Shown: positions 1 to 8,500 of the stretch, one piece after another
Numbering within the stretch: the stretch's first letter is position 1
Layout: the number at the start of each line of letters is the position of its first letter
Assembly: GCA_938033975.1 (NCBI GenBank)
Contig: CALHKJ010000093.1
Coordinates: 1 to 8,955 of the forward strand
Source of the DNA: an uncultured Saprospiraceae bacterium
GTDB taxonomy: Bacteria > Bacteroidota > Bacteroidia > Chitinophagales > Saprospiraceae
Direction: 5' to 3'
Length of the DNA: 8,955 nt
Position numbers and translations under genes: made by a program
Notes under the pieces: model-generated
Database searches by the model: none
The model's input: only the letters and a program-made list of their open reading frames with translations
Told to the model about the DNA's origin: nothing

Positions 1-480
1 GATGCTGTAGATGATATGGGATATGTTGATAGAGACAGAGTGGCAGTAGGCGGACATTCATACGGCGCTTTTATGACTGCCAATTTACTTTCACACTCAG
101 ATCTTTTTGCTGCTGGAATAGCTAGAAGTGGAGCTTACAATAGAACCTTGACACCATTCGGATTTCAGGCAGAGGAAAGAACCTATTGGGAAGCACCTGA
201 AATATATTATGGAATGTCACCTTTTATGCATGCAGACAAAATGAAAACACCTCTTCTTCTTATACATGGAGAAGCTGATAATAACTCAGGCACCTACCCT
301 ATGCAAAGTGAAAGATACTTCAATGCACTTAAGGGATTGGGAGCCACAGTTCGTCTGGTTATGCTTCCAAAAGAAAGTCATGGATATTCAGCTAGAGAAT
401 CAGTTATGCACATACTCTGGGAACAAGACGAATGGTTAGAAAAATATGTCAAAAATAAAAAGCTAGTTGAGAAACCTTAA
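1..480 (+). CDS. S9 family serine peptidase, glutamyl endopeptidase-like, C-terminal part (5' end outside window)
   Basis: The frame is open from base 1, so this is the last 159 residues of a longer protein. It is the alpha/beta-hydrolase catalytic half of a prolyl-oligopeptidase-clan (S9) peptidase. The nucleophile elbow GGHSYGAFM puts the catalytic Ser at bases 58-60. The catalytic Asp lies in HGEADNNSG (Asp at 277-279) and the catalytic His in KESHGYSARES (His at 379-381), so the triad is complete. The stretches IARSGAYNRTLTPFGFQ, HGEADNNSGT and ESHGYSARES closely resemble the glutamyl endopeptidase subgroup (S9D, including plant chloroplast GEP), which cleaves after Glu. That subgroup is recalled from family knowledge, not searched. 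The beta-propeller and any signal peptide lie upstream, so location cannot be judged. The internal ATG at base 16 is not the start. The next gene begins about 29 bases downstream on the same strand. Confidence 0.9.
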   Translation, partial: DAVDDMGYVDRDRVAVGGHSYGAFMTANLLSHSDLFAAGIARSGAYNRTLTPFGFQAEERTYWEAPEIYYGMSPFMHADKMKTPLLLIHGEADNNSGTYPMQSERYFNALKGLGATVRLVMLPKESHGYSARESVMHILWEQDEWLEKYVKNKKLVEKP

Positions 481-499
481 ATAGAGTTTATTTCTATTT
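479..499 (+). terminator. weak AT-rich hairpin after the S9 peptidase gene
   Basis: AAATAGA (479-485) and TCTATTT (493-499) form a perfect 7-bp inverted repeat with a 7-base loop, ending in a short T run. The stem contains only one G-C pair and overlaps the stop codon. At best it is a weak or partial terminator between the peptidase and methyltransferase genes, and it could be chance in AT-rich DNA. Confidence 0.2.
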
Positions 500-509
500 T
501 TGAGTGCTT

Positions 510-1064
510 ATGAAGAAACAGATCGACTTTCTTATCCAAGGAGTAAAGAATATCAAGGAAGTAGGAGCTTTGACAAGAAGTGGACCAGCACTTTGCAAAA
601 AGATGATTAGCCCAATTCCTACTGATAAAGATGTAGTTGTAGTGGAGTTAGGAGCTGGTGACGGTGTAATTACAAAACATCTACTGAATAGAATAAGTCC
701 AAAATCCAAGGTGATTTCGATCGAATTATTAGAAGACATGTATAAGAAGTTGGCACAGATTGAAGACCAAAGATTGTCAGCTATTCATGGTACTATTGAT
801 AATTTAGATCAAATCCTTGAAGAACATAATATTGAAAATTTCGATCACCTTGTTTCTGCTGTACCTTTTATGATCATGGATAATGAATACGTTGTTTCTT
901 TTTTAAGCAAATACAAGAATAGAATAAACAAAGGAGGATCATTTACTCAAATGCATTACGGGTTTAAAAGAAAATTTTACGAAAATATATTTGGTAATGC
1001 GAAAGCTCATTATGTGGCAGCGAATGTACCTCCAGCATTGGTCGTAGAAAGCATAATTGTCTAA
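510..1064 (+). CDS. class I SAM-dependent methyltransferase, phospholipid N-methyltransferase-like
   Basis: A 184-residue protein. Motif I for S-adenosylmethionine binding is VVELGAGDG (residues 44-52), followed by the acidic residue at the end of strand 2 (E72 in VISIELLEDM) and a post-motif SAVPF (116-120). The N-terminal GALTRSGPALCKKM and the C-terminal NVPPALVVES resemble short bacterial phospholipid N-methyltransferases and related rRNA-dimethylase-like enzymes (COG3963 type). The substrate cannot be read from the sequence; phosphatidylethanolamine is the family-based guess. There is no signal peptide or membrane segment, so it is probably cytoplasmic or peripheral to the membrane. ATG at 510 is chosen; a GTG two codons upstream (504) is in frame but adds only two residues. 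No Shine-Dalgarno sequence is seen. It lies between the S9 peptidase and ABC-F genes, with 5 bases to the latter, so co-transcription with ABC-F is likely. Confidence 0.75.
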   Translation: MKKQIDFLIQGVKNIKEVGALTRSGPALCKKMISPIPTDKDVVVVELGAGDGVITKHLLNRISPKSKVISIELLEDMYKKLAQIEDQRLSAIHGTIDNLDQILEEHNIENFDHLVSAVPFMIMDNEYVVSFLSKYKNRINKGGSFTQMHYGFKRKFYENIFGNAKAHYVAANVPPALVVESIIV

Positions 1065-1069
1065 AGACA

Positions 1070-2917
1070 ATGCAATATTTAAAATTAGAAAACGTCAACA
1101 AATCTTATGGAGAGAAAACACTCTTCAAGGATCTCAATTTAACCATATCAAAGGGTCAGAAAATCGCCTTGATAGCAAGAAATGGTAGCGGAAAATCTAC
1201 TCTCCTTAAAATCATTGCAGGTGAAGAAGCAGGCGAAGGTGAAAACTCAAAAATCCATATCGCCAACGATATAAGAATTTCAGTACTCAAGCAAGAACCT
1301 GATTTTCACAAAGACGATACCGTACTAGACGCTATATACTCGCTTGATAATCCAAAGATTCAATTACTAAAAGAATTTGAAGTTGCAAGCTTAGAAAACA
1401 ATCAAGACAAAATCCAAAAGATAATGATCGGTCTTGATGATTTAAAAGCCTGGGATTTTGATGCGAAAATCAAAGAGACCTTAAGTAAATTAAACATAAA
1501 GAATTTACAACAAAAGGTGTCTTTGCTATCCGGAGGGCAACGCAAAAGAGTAGCTCTTGCAAAACTTATGATCGAAGAACCAGAATTCATCATAATGGAT
1601 GAACCTACCAATCATCTTGACCTTGACATGATTGAATGGCTCGAAGAATATCTTTCTGCAGATAGGGTTACCCTATTAATGGTAACACACGATCGTTACT
1701 TCTTAGAAAGAATATGCAATGAAATTATTGAGATTGATAATGGTAGTGTATTTACCTATAGAGGCAATTATACAGACTTTCTAGTTAAAAAAGCTGCGAG
1801 GATAGAAAATGAAGCAGCTAATTATAGCAAATTAAAAAAGCTATATAAAAAAGAACTTGATTGGGTAAGGCGACAACCTTCCGCAAGAGGAACCAAAGCC
1901 AAATCACGTGTTGACAAATTTCACGATATTAAAGATGAAGTAAAGTCGCACACTACCAATGAAGAAATGAAACTGCATGTCCAGACCAGCAGACTGGGAG
2001 GTAAAATTTTAGAAGCACATGCTATCGGAAAGTCTTTCGGAGACATAAAAATAGTAAATGAGTTTTCATATAAGTTTAGAAAAGGTGAAAGGCTTGGCAT
2101 TGTTGGGCCAAATGGTAGTGGAAAGTCAACTTTAATCAATTTATTGACAAAACAGATAAGACCTGATAGTGGCAAAATCGTAATCGGTGACACTGTCACT
2201 TTTGGATATTACCACCAAGAAGGACTGAATCTAGAAAATGACAAGCGAGTAATTGAAGTCATCAGAGACGTAGCAGAATATATTCCCCTTGACAAAGGAA
2301 AAAAATTAACTGCCGAACAATTACTTGAAAGATTTTTATTTCCCAGACCTCAGCAACAAGTATATGTATCGAAGCTAAGTGGAGGTGAAAGAAGGAGACT
2401 TTATCTTTTGACTGTCCTAATGGCAAACCCAAATTTTCTAATTTTAGACGAGCCCACCAATGATCTCGATATTATCACCCTCAACATTTTAGAAGATTAT
2501 CTCATGCAATTTCCGGGTTGCTTAATCGTAATCTCCCATGATCGATTTTTGTTAGACAAGTTGGTAGAGCATTTATTCATTTTGGATGGCAAAGGAAACA
2601 TCAAAGATTACAATGGTAGATATTCTGAATTCAGAAAAATCCAAAAGCAAGAAAAATATGCTGCTCCAAAAGCAGAAAAGGTCATCACCGAAGAGGTCAT
2701 TGACCTAAAAGAGAAGAAAAAAAGAAAAAATAAACTAAACAGTTTGGAGAGAAAAATGTCTGAACTAGAAGATTCAAAGAAAAAAATTGAAAAGCAATTT
2801 GAAGACAGCTCATTAGAAATGGACAAAATTCAAGAGCTTTCAAAAAAACTTCAAGGCATTAACCAAGAGTTAGAGGAGACAGAAAATGAATGGTTGGAAC
2901 TGTCAGAAGGAATGTAA
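1070..2917 (+). CDS. ABC-F family ATPase, Uup-like
   Basis: A 615-residue soluble protein with two ABC nucleotide-binding domains and no membrane segments, the standard ABC-F layout. NBD1 has a P-loop at residues 36-44 (ARNGSGKST), signature LSGGQRKR (153-160), Walker B with catalytic Glu IIMDEPTNHLDL (174-185) and switch His in VTHDR (205-209). The interdomain linker (about 240-300) is charged and helical, with WVRRQPSARGTKAKSR (265-280), typical of the P-site tRNA interaction motif region. NBD2 has GPNGSGKST (346-354), LSGGERRR (436-443), LILDEPTNDLD (457-467) and ISHDR (488-492). Residues about 545-610 form a Lys/Glu-rich coiled coil, the C-terminal extension found in Uup, which supports Uup over EttA-like members. 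Known ABC-F proteins act on ribosomes, and Uup is also linked to DNA and replication; a drug-resistance role is not indicated. The first P-loop Gly of NBD1 is Ala (A36), which I recall as common in Bacteroidota homologues. It starts 5 bases after the methyltransferase stop. Confidence 0.9.
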   Translation: MQYLKLENVNKSYGEKTLFKDLNLTISKGQKIALIARNGSGKSTLLKIIAGEEAGEGENSKIHIANDIRISVLKQEPDFHKDDTVLDAIYSLDNPKIQLLKEFEVASLENNQDKIQKIMIGLDDLKAWDFDAKIKETLSKLNIKNLQQKVSLLSGGQRKRVALAKLMIEEPEFIIMDEPTNHLDLDMIEWLEEYLSADRVTLLMVTHDRYFLERICNEIIEIDNGSVFTYRGNYTDFLVKKAARIENEAANYSKLKKLYKKELDWVRRQPSARGTKAKSRVDKFHDIKDEVKSHTTNEEMKLHVQTSRLGGKILEAHAIGKSFGDIKIVNEFSYKFRKGERLGIVGPNGSGKSTLINLLTKQIRPDSGKIVIGDTVTFGYYHQEGLNLENDKRVIEVIRDVAEYIPLDKGKKLTAEQLLERFLFPRPQQQVYVSKLSGGERRRLYLLTVLMANPNFLILDEPTNDLDIITLNILEDYLMQFPGCLIVISHDRFLLDKLVEHLFILDGKGNIKDYNGRYSEFRKIQKQEKYAAPKAEKVITEEVIDLKEKKKRKNKLNSLERKMSELEDSKKKIEKQFEDSSLEMDKIQELSKKLQGINQELEETENEWLELSEGM

Positions 2918-2919
2918 AA

Positions 2920-3423
2920 CTATAATTCCCTAAGCCTCATTCTCACTTCCCTAGAATATTTTCCTTTTTCTCTAATTGCAGCTACCCTTTCAGCAAATTC
3001 ATCCTCCATCAAATTATCCTGAATAAGGTTCTGAGCCTTTTCAAAACAATTGCAAATATTATTGGTCAAAGGATCTGAATGAAAATCATACTCTCTCATA
3101 AATTCTACTGCTGTTTCTGCCGTAAAAAGATAAATATCAATCATCTCATAATCCAAGACAGTAGACTTTCTTGTCTCTGACAAAATTTTATTCACTTTCT
3201 GAATTCTTGGACGTCTTGGTTTGCGATAACTTTTGGTGACGTATTTTTTCGCTATTAATTTTTTGGCTTTGTCGAAGATCTTTTTCCGATCCTTATCACT
3301 CCCCAAATCCATTTTATAGAAAGTTTTCACTTCCTCTATTTTCGTAAAAAGACGCATCATCTCATCCCTTAATTCTTCTTCATTCAGAGAATCCAAAAAC
3401 TTTTTAAAACTATTTACACGCAT
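2920..3423 (-). CDS. DUF6155 family protein (function unknown)
   Basis: A 167-residue, probably cytoplasmic, mostly helical protein with no signal peptide. The order matches what I recall of the Bacteroidota DUF6155 family: an N-terminal KKFLDSLNEEELRDEM helix (7-22), the EEVKTFYKMDL segment (30-40), a strongly basic patch YRKPRRPR (66-73), and helices around DIYLFTAETAVEFM (96-109) and a C-terminal REKGKYSREVRMR. Function is unknown. The start chosen is the ATG complementary to bases 3421-3423, because homologues begin just before the KKFL helix. The frame stays open upstream to another ATG at 3501, but those 26 extra residues are hydrophobic and unlike the family, so they are probably not translated. 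The stop is 2 bases from the stop of the converging ABC-F gene. Confidence 0.7.
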   Translation of the reverse strand: MRVNSFKKFLDSLNEEELRDEMMRLFTKIEEVKTFYKMDLGSDKDRKKIFDKAKKLIAKKYVTKSYRKPRRPRIQKVNKILSETRKSTVLDYEMIDIYLFTAETAVEFMREYDFHSDPLTNNICNCFEKAQNLIQDNLMEDEFAERVAAIREKGKYSREVRMRLREL

Positions 3424-3669
3424 TATGCAACGAAATTTATTTACAAAGAGTATAATAAATAGATATGATGGAAAGACTGGAATCAGACAGCTTAACGCCA
3501 CTTATGGTCTATCGGTTGGTAAAAATAAAGATAATTTCACAAGGATGTCTTTTTAAAGGTATGTAATAAAAATATGCGTTCAATAGGAGCGAATTTTCAT
3601 TTATAATCGTTAATTTGATAAGTGAAGTAATCCCAGTATTTCATTTACATCTAACAAAGTCAACTTCTA
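3424..3669. promoter_or_regulatory. divergent intergenic region, probable promoters for DUF6155 gene (-) and porP-like operon (+)
   Basis: A 246-base AT-rich gap between two gene starts facing away from each other, so it must hold promoters for both unless a transcript enters from outside. Against the Bacteroidota pattern (TTTG near -33, TAnnTTTG near -7) only imperfect matches are seen. On the minus strand TACTCTTTG (3452 to 3444) has one extra base in the spacer and sits about 20 bases before the DUF6155 start. On the plus strand TTAATTTG (3610-3617) has one mismatch and would leave about a 45-base leader for the porP-like gene. Neither has a convincing -33 element. No riboswitch, operator palindrome or small gene is recognised. 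Confidence 0.35.
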
Positions 3670-4686
3670 ATGAAATTCAAAGTAATATTACTTAGTGTAG
3701 TATTGATGCTTGCTTTTTTTTCTGCAAGCTCACAAGACCTGCATTATTCCAATTATAACTATGCACCCTTATACCTTAATCCAGCCAACACAGGTGGATT
3801 TAATGGTAATATCAGAGCTGGTGCATCCTATAGAGATCAATTTAGAACTTTCATTGGAGAAGCTTATCAAAGTACCATGATTTGGGCAGATAGCCCTGTT
3901 GCATTTGTAGTAAATGAAAGGCAGTGGTTAGGAATTGGCCTAAACTTATTTTCTGACAGAACAGGTGATTTGGGTTTTGGAATGAGTGGAGCTATGGCTA
4001 GCGTCGCATACCACTTTTCATTTGATGACAACTATAGAAGTGTAATTGCTATAGGTGTTCAATACGGCGCTATCCAAAGAAAAATCAACAATCACCAGGC
4101 TGCTCAATTTGCTGATGACATAACAGGCACGCAACCAAGTCCCGATCATCAATTGATTACCGATTTTAATACTACTTTTTCTGACCTTAATGTAGGAGTA
4201 ACAGCTACTTTCAAACCGTCAAAGTACGATAAAATTCAAATTGGAACCTCATTGTATCATGTCACAAATCCAATGTTTAGATTCAATGGAGGAAGTGCGG
4301 GGACAAATGTAAATCCTAGGCTCAACGTGTATGCGACCTATGAAATGCAATTATCCAATAAATTCCAATTGACACCAGGAGCTTATTATTCATCAATGAA
4401 TAATGCCCAAAATATTCAAATACAATTAAACGCAAAAAGTCTTCTCAAAAAGGGAGGCACTACCCTGCTGACCTATGGCTTAGGTTATAGAATTAGTGAT
4501 GCTATCCAATTTTTTGCTGGAGCAGTATATAAAAGCTGGGAATTTGGTTTGAGTTATGATATGACTACCTCAACTGCAAGAGCCTTCAACAATACTGTTG
4601 GTGGACTCGAACTGGGTGTCAAAAAATTCATTACGATCCACAAAAAGCCAGAATTAAAAGTAATACAAATTTGCCCTAGGGTTTAA
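3670..4686 (+). CDS. PorP/SprF family type IX secretion system-associated outer-membrane protein
   Basis: A 338-residue protein starting with a signal peptide: Lys-containing N-terminus, hydrophobic residues 5-17, and likely cleavage near ASS/QDLH at about residue 21. The mature start has the family hallmark PLYLNPANTGGF (33-44). The rest alternates short polar and aromatic strands (for example LGIGLNLFSDRTGDLGFG, VNPRLNVYATYEMQ, ISDAIQFFAGAVYKSWEFGLSYD), consistent with an outer-membrane beta-barrel. The end, GGLELGVKKF followed by a C-terminal CPRV, also fits PorP/SprF proteins. In known systems PorP works with the T9SS core, and SprF is needed to move the giant adhesin SprB to the surface. 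Many genomes carry several copies, each beside a large T9SS cargo gene. The two genes after it encode secreted proteins and follow within 13 bases and 1 base, so this copy is probably a dedicated partner of the PKD protein (inference). No Shine-Dalgarno sequence is seen. Confidence 0.88.
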   Translation: MKFKVILLSVVLMLAFFSASSQDLHYSNYNYAPLYLNPANTGGFNGNIRAGASYRDQFRTFIGEAYQSTMIWADSPVAFVVNERQWLGIGLNLFSDRTGDLGFGMSGAMASVAYHFSFDDNYRSVIAIGVQYGAIQRKINNHQAAQFADDITGTQPSPDHQLITDFNTTFSDLNVGVTATFKPSKYDKIQIGTSLYHVTNPMFRFNGGSAGTNVNPRLNVYATYEMQLSNKFQLTPGAYYSSMNNAQNIQIQLNAKSLLKKGGTTLLTYGLGYRISDAIQFFAGAVYKSWEFGLSYDMTTSTARAFNNTVGGLELGVKKFITIHKKPELKVIQICPRV

Positions 4687-4699
4687 ATCAATATTGAGC

Positions 4700-5545
4700 A
4701 TGAACACCAACACAATCAAAAGTATACTATTTAGCATTTTTTGTTTAAGCTTCTTGCAAATAGACGCTCAAGATCTACATCGAAAGTTTGCAGATTTGCC
4801 GTGCATGAACAAAAACTTCAATACCATAGTGCATGTTGCAGTAGATTCTTTAAACAGAGATCCTGTAGCAAGTGAAGCATTCATCAATGAAATGTTAGAG
4901 GAAACTTCAGAATTCTTTTCTCCAATTTGTTTGTCATTCTCTGCATGCGAAATAAACATTATAGATGACAACTATGCTTACTCAAATTTACAATCTGCTC
5001 CCCTATCCCTGGAAGCAAGAATAGATAAGATGGAAGCATTGTTTCATAAACCAATGAGAATAAATATTTTTGTCGTCGATTCTATTCAGGATGTGGAATG
5101 TGGCCTCGGAAGATTTGAAGGAATTAAAACGGCAACCGACGCCAATGTAATTATAGAATTAAATAATTGCCCAGATGATAGAGCATCACAAAATTTAGCT
5201 CACCAATTGGGCCACTTGTTTGGTTTATATGACACCTATCATGAAGATCATCCCCCTGAATTGGTCAATGGTGATAATTGTGAAATTGCAGGCGATTTAA
5301 TTTGTGATACACCCGCTGACCCCTACGGCCGAGCCATACCCATACCCGACGATACAACCACCTATGCCCTAAGTTATTTGAGGGGTTGCGAATTTGTATT
5401 TGAAGCCCTAGATCCAAACGAAGAATACTATCAACCTGATGTTGGAAATATAATGTCTGCTTATCCATGTAAGTGTGGATTTACAAGAGAACAATATTTA
5501 AAAATGGCAGAGGTTTATTTTAGCTCATCAGTAAAACAATTTTAA
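4700..5545 (+). CDS. secreted M43 (pappalysin)-like protein with degenerate zinc site, probable pseudopeptidase
   Basis: A 281-residue protein with a signal peptide (hydrophobic residues about 8-20, cleavage near IDA/QDLH at residue 23). Several M43 pappalysin landmarks are present: the zinc-helix region LAHQLGHLFGLYDTY (166-180), the GDLICDTPADP segment (198-208) and a Met-turn NIMSAYP (250-256) followed by CKCGFTREQYLKM. However, the family motif HExxHxxGxxH reads H168-Q-L-G-H172-L-F-G175-L-Y-D178. The general-base Glu is Gln169 and the third His ligand is Asp178, so hydrolysis by the usual mechanism should be lost, while some metal binding remains possible. The mature part has ten cysteines, suggesting disulfides in the envelope or outside. 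No T9SS C-terminal sorting domain is seen. ATG at 4700 is chosen; an in-frame TTG at 4694 would add two residues. It sits 13 bases after the PorP-like gene and 1 base before the PKD gene. Confidence 0.8.
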   Translation: MNTNTIKSILFSIFCLSFLQIDAQDLHRKFADLPCMNKNFNTIVHVAVDSLNRDPVASEAFINEMLEETSEFFSPICLSFSACEINIIDDNYAYSNLQSAPLSLEARIDKMEALFHKPMRINIFVVDSIQDVECGLGRFEGIKTATDANVIIELNNCPDDRASQNLAHQLGHLFGLYDTYHEDHPPELVNGDNCEIAGDLICDTPADPYGRAIPIPDDTTTYALSYLRGCEFVFEALDPNEEYYQPDVGNIMSAYPCKCGFTREQYLKMAEVYFSSSVKQF

Positions 5546-5546
5546 A

Positions 5547-8500
5547 ATGATCAAGTATATATATACAACAATCGCATTGTTATGTATGGCTATATTTGGT
5601 CAACTACATGCACAAACTGCAAGCTCCGATTCTGGTTGCATTCCTTTGGATGTACAATTTAATGCACCAGCACAAGGATCTTACTATTGGGATTTTAAAG
5701 ATGGAGCTTCTTCCACTCTACAAAATCCACAACATATTTTTACCTCTGCTGGCAATTATACAGTCGAACTTTTTACCAGCCAAGGAGGCAGTCTAGTTGG
5801 AACTGTCAACATAACAGTCTACCCAGATTTAATTGTAAACATTACTGCAGATCCAATAGGCGGTTGCACACCCTTAGATGTGACCTTTACTCCAGAGATC
5901 ATAAAAGATCCGGAGATTGATATCGTAAGTGTTGTTTGGACCTTCGGAGATGGAGGCTCATCCAATCAATTGGAGCCGACATATACTTATACAGATCCAG
6001 GAACATTTCCAATAAGTATCAAAGTAGTGACATCGGTAACCGAATGCGATAAAACAATCCAATTCGACGATGAAATTACTGTTGCTGGTGTAGATGCAAA
6101 ATTCATTGCCAACAAATATTCATCTTGTAATTCACCAGATGTTTTCAACTTTACCAATAATACAGTTTCTGAACCAGGTCACACCTATGAGTGGGATTTT
6201 GGTGATGGTCAGACTTTTTCAGGATATCAACCTGGCCCAATTACCTATGATGAAGATGGACTTTATGAAATCACACTATCGGTTAACAATTCTACTGGCT
6301 GTATTTCTACAGCAACTAGATTTATAAATATTGGACCCCCCATTTTTAACTTGGATTTCTCAGGAGTAATATGCTACTCAAGCCCTACTACTCTTGTCAA
6401 TAATACTGTCGCTGATGAATTTGTATGGGAATTTGAAGATCACCCTGGCCTTAATGCAATAAATTCAGATTCAATCAGTCCAACGATTTTTGCAAATCAA
6501 ACAGGCATGTACGATGTAAAGTTGACAGCCATATCTTTATTGGGTTGCACCTCTGATACATCTTTCACAATTACAGTTGACGTTGTAAATTCAAATTTTG
6601 ATATTGGACCAGACATAACCTGTGGAGAAGAGTTTACCGTTATCCTAGAAGCAGAAGATCTAAACCATGATTTCTATACTTGGACAGAATTCAATCCTGA
6701 TGGGACTGATTTTACCACTACTCTACCTACAGCACAACAAACTTACGAAGCACCAGAAAGAGATTCCTTTTATGTAAATTATCCAGATACCTTATTTTAT
6801 GAACTTGTTGCCACTTCTCAATATGGCTGTAAAGACTCCACCACTAATGAAATAATTATAAGAAAGCCTGAGGCATTCTTTATTCCTGATGAGATTATTG
6901 GTCTCGATGAGCTAACTGTAAATTTTGAAGATTTAAGTTTTTCAGAGCAACCAATCGTAGAGCGTGTTTGGGATTGGGGTGACGGCACAAGTGATACCTT
7001 TACAGATCAATTATTACATACACATACTTATGGCCCTGGATGCTATTGGGTAAGATTAACGATTACCAACGAAGCTGGCTGTATTGATGAATCGGAACTG
7101 GTAAAAATAACGGTCATAAGTCTGGATGACTTACCAACTGGAAGCGCAACCGCCAATGGCCAAGTTGGAGATCTCCAAATTTGTGTTGGAGATTCAGTCA
7201 CCGTACTCTTTTTAAATCCCGCTCCGAATTTAATCGACTTTCACTTTAATACAGATTTAGGAAGATTCGATCAATGCTGGAAAAGTGATACAGGAACACA
7301 CGCCTTCCTATACCCTGGCGAGTTTACCATGGGCTATACTTTGGAACATGAAGGAATGGTCTTTCATCAAGATCGTATCGGTGAGTTGACCATTGATGGA
7401 GCTCATTCGAAAATTGGATACGAAACAGATTGTGACGATATTTTTAATGTAGATTTTGAAAGTAAAAGTATAAACGCCAACAAATTAGAATGGTACATTG
7501 ATGGTGAAATGGTAAGCACGGCAGAAAATTTTTCATATAATTTCACCGAACTAGGTGAGCATTTTGTGGAACTGCATGCCACAGATACCAATTCGCCTTG
7601 TGATGCACATGTTGACACTACAACCGTACACATCACTCAGATAAAAGCAGATTTTGAAGTGCAAAAAAATATGTGTGATTCAACAATGTATCTACTAGAT
7701 GCTTCTGCAAGTTTGGATGTACACGATGATTGCCACGAAGGATATCTTTGGAATTTTGATTTCAACAGACCAAGAGAGGTTGGCGAAGATTCATTATATC
7801 ATGAATTCCCAAGAGGTCGCCAAGCGATTACTCTCATTACAGAAGATATAAATGGATGTAAGGATCAAATTACCAAAATGGTAAATGTCTATGGTATGGA
7901 TACAGAATTTCCATTGGACAGTTCATTTTGTTTACCACATTTTGCACAGCTAGAAGATCAGACGATTTCTGATACAACAGCAGTTGGTTGGGAATGGAGC
8001 TTTGGCTCAGAAGAACAAAATCCAATCTATGTCTTCTCAGAAAATGATCTAGATTCATTAGGGGATTTATCAGTATCACTAATTGTAACTGATGCCATAG
8101 GCTGTACAGAAGAAATCGTAAAAGAAGTAGACCTATACGAACCTATTAGTGCTATTGAAGTAAATAGAGGGCCTTTCATATGTACAGGCTCAAGTATTAT
8201 TTTTGCGGCTGAGGACTATAACGAACAAGGCTCATTCTTAACTTACAGTTGGGACTTCGGTCAATATGGAGTCGTTGAAGGCGACAGCCCAGAAATCACT
8301 TTTACTGAGCCAGGAGAGACTGAAGTAATTTTGACATTCACGGAAGATTCTTCAGGATGCATGGGTGATACCAGCATCATTGTAAATGCAATTGCTGCCC
8401 CAGTAGCAGATTTCATGACTTCAGTCGATACATTAGATCAATTATGTCATCCAGAGACCATCGAATTTACAAATCTGTCACAAACAGAAGGACCTGTTTT

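Noticed and set aside
494..739. Minus-strand open frame opposite the methyltransferase gene
   Set aside because: The plus-strand frame encodes a clear SAM-binding motif; the antisense product is low in recognisable features.
2909..2929. Inverted repeat GGAAT / ATTCC between the converging ABC-F and DUF6155 genes as a shared terminator
   Set aside because: Only 5 bp of stem with an 11-base loop and no T run on either strand.
3424..3501. 26-residue hydrophobic N-terminal extension of the DUF6155 protein (MALSCLIPVFPSYLF...) that could be a signal or membrane segment
   Set aside because: It lies upstream of the position where the family normally starts, the core protein is a charged soluble helical protein, and the segment fills the promoter region. 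The ATG at 3423 explains the data better.
4674..4681. Perfect palindrome CCCTAGGG at the end of the PorP-like gene
   Set aside because: Eight bases with no room for a loop, no following T run, and it encodes the conserved C-terminal Pro-Arg; it is not a convincing terminator or operator.
5547..5620. Possible lipoprotein signal in the PKD or M43-like protein because each signal peptide contains a Cys
   Set aside because: The residues before the Cys (ALLC in the PKD protein, SIFC in the M43-like one) do not fit a lipobox, and a better signal peptidase I site follows in each.
5596..6327. Short plus-strand frames at 5596-5796 and 6094-6327
   Set aside because: They overlap the continuous PKD-domain frame in another phase and show no protein-like pattern.
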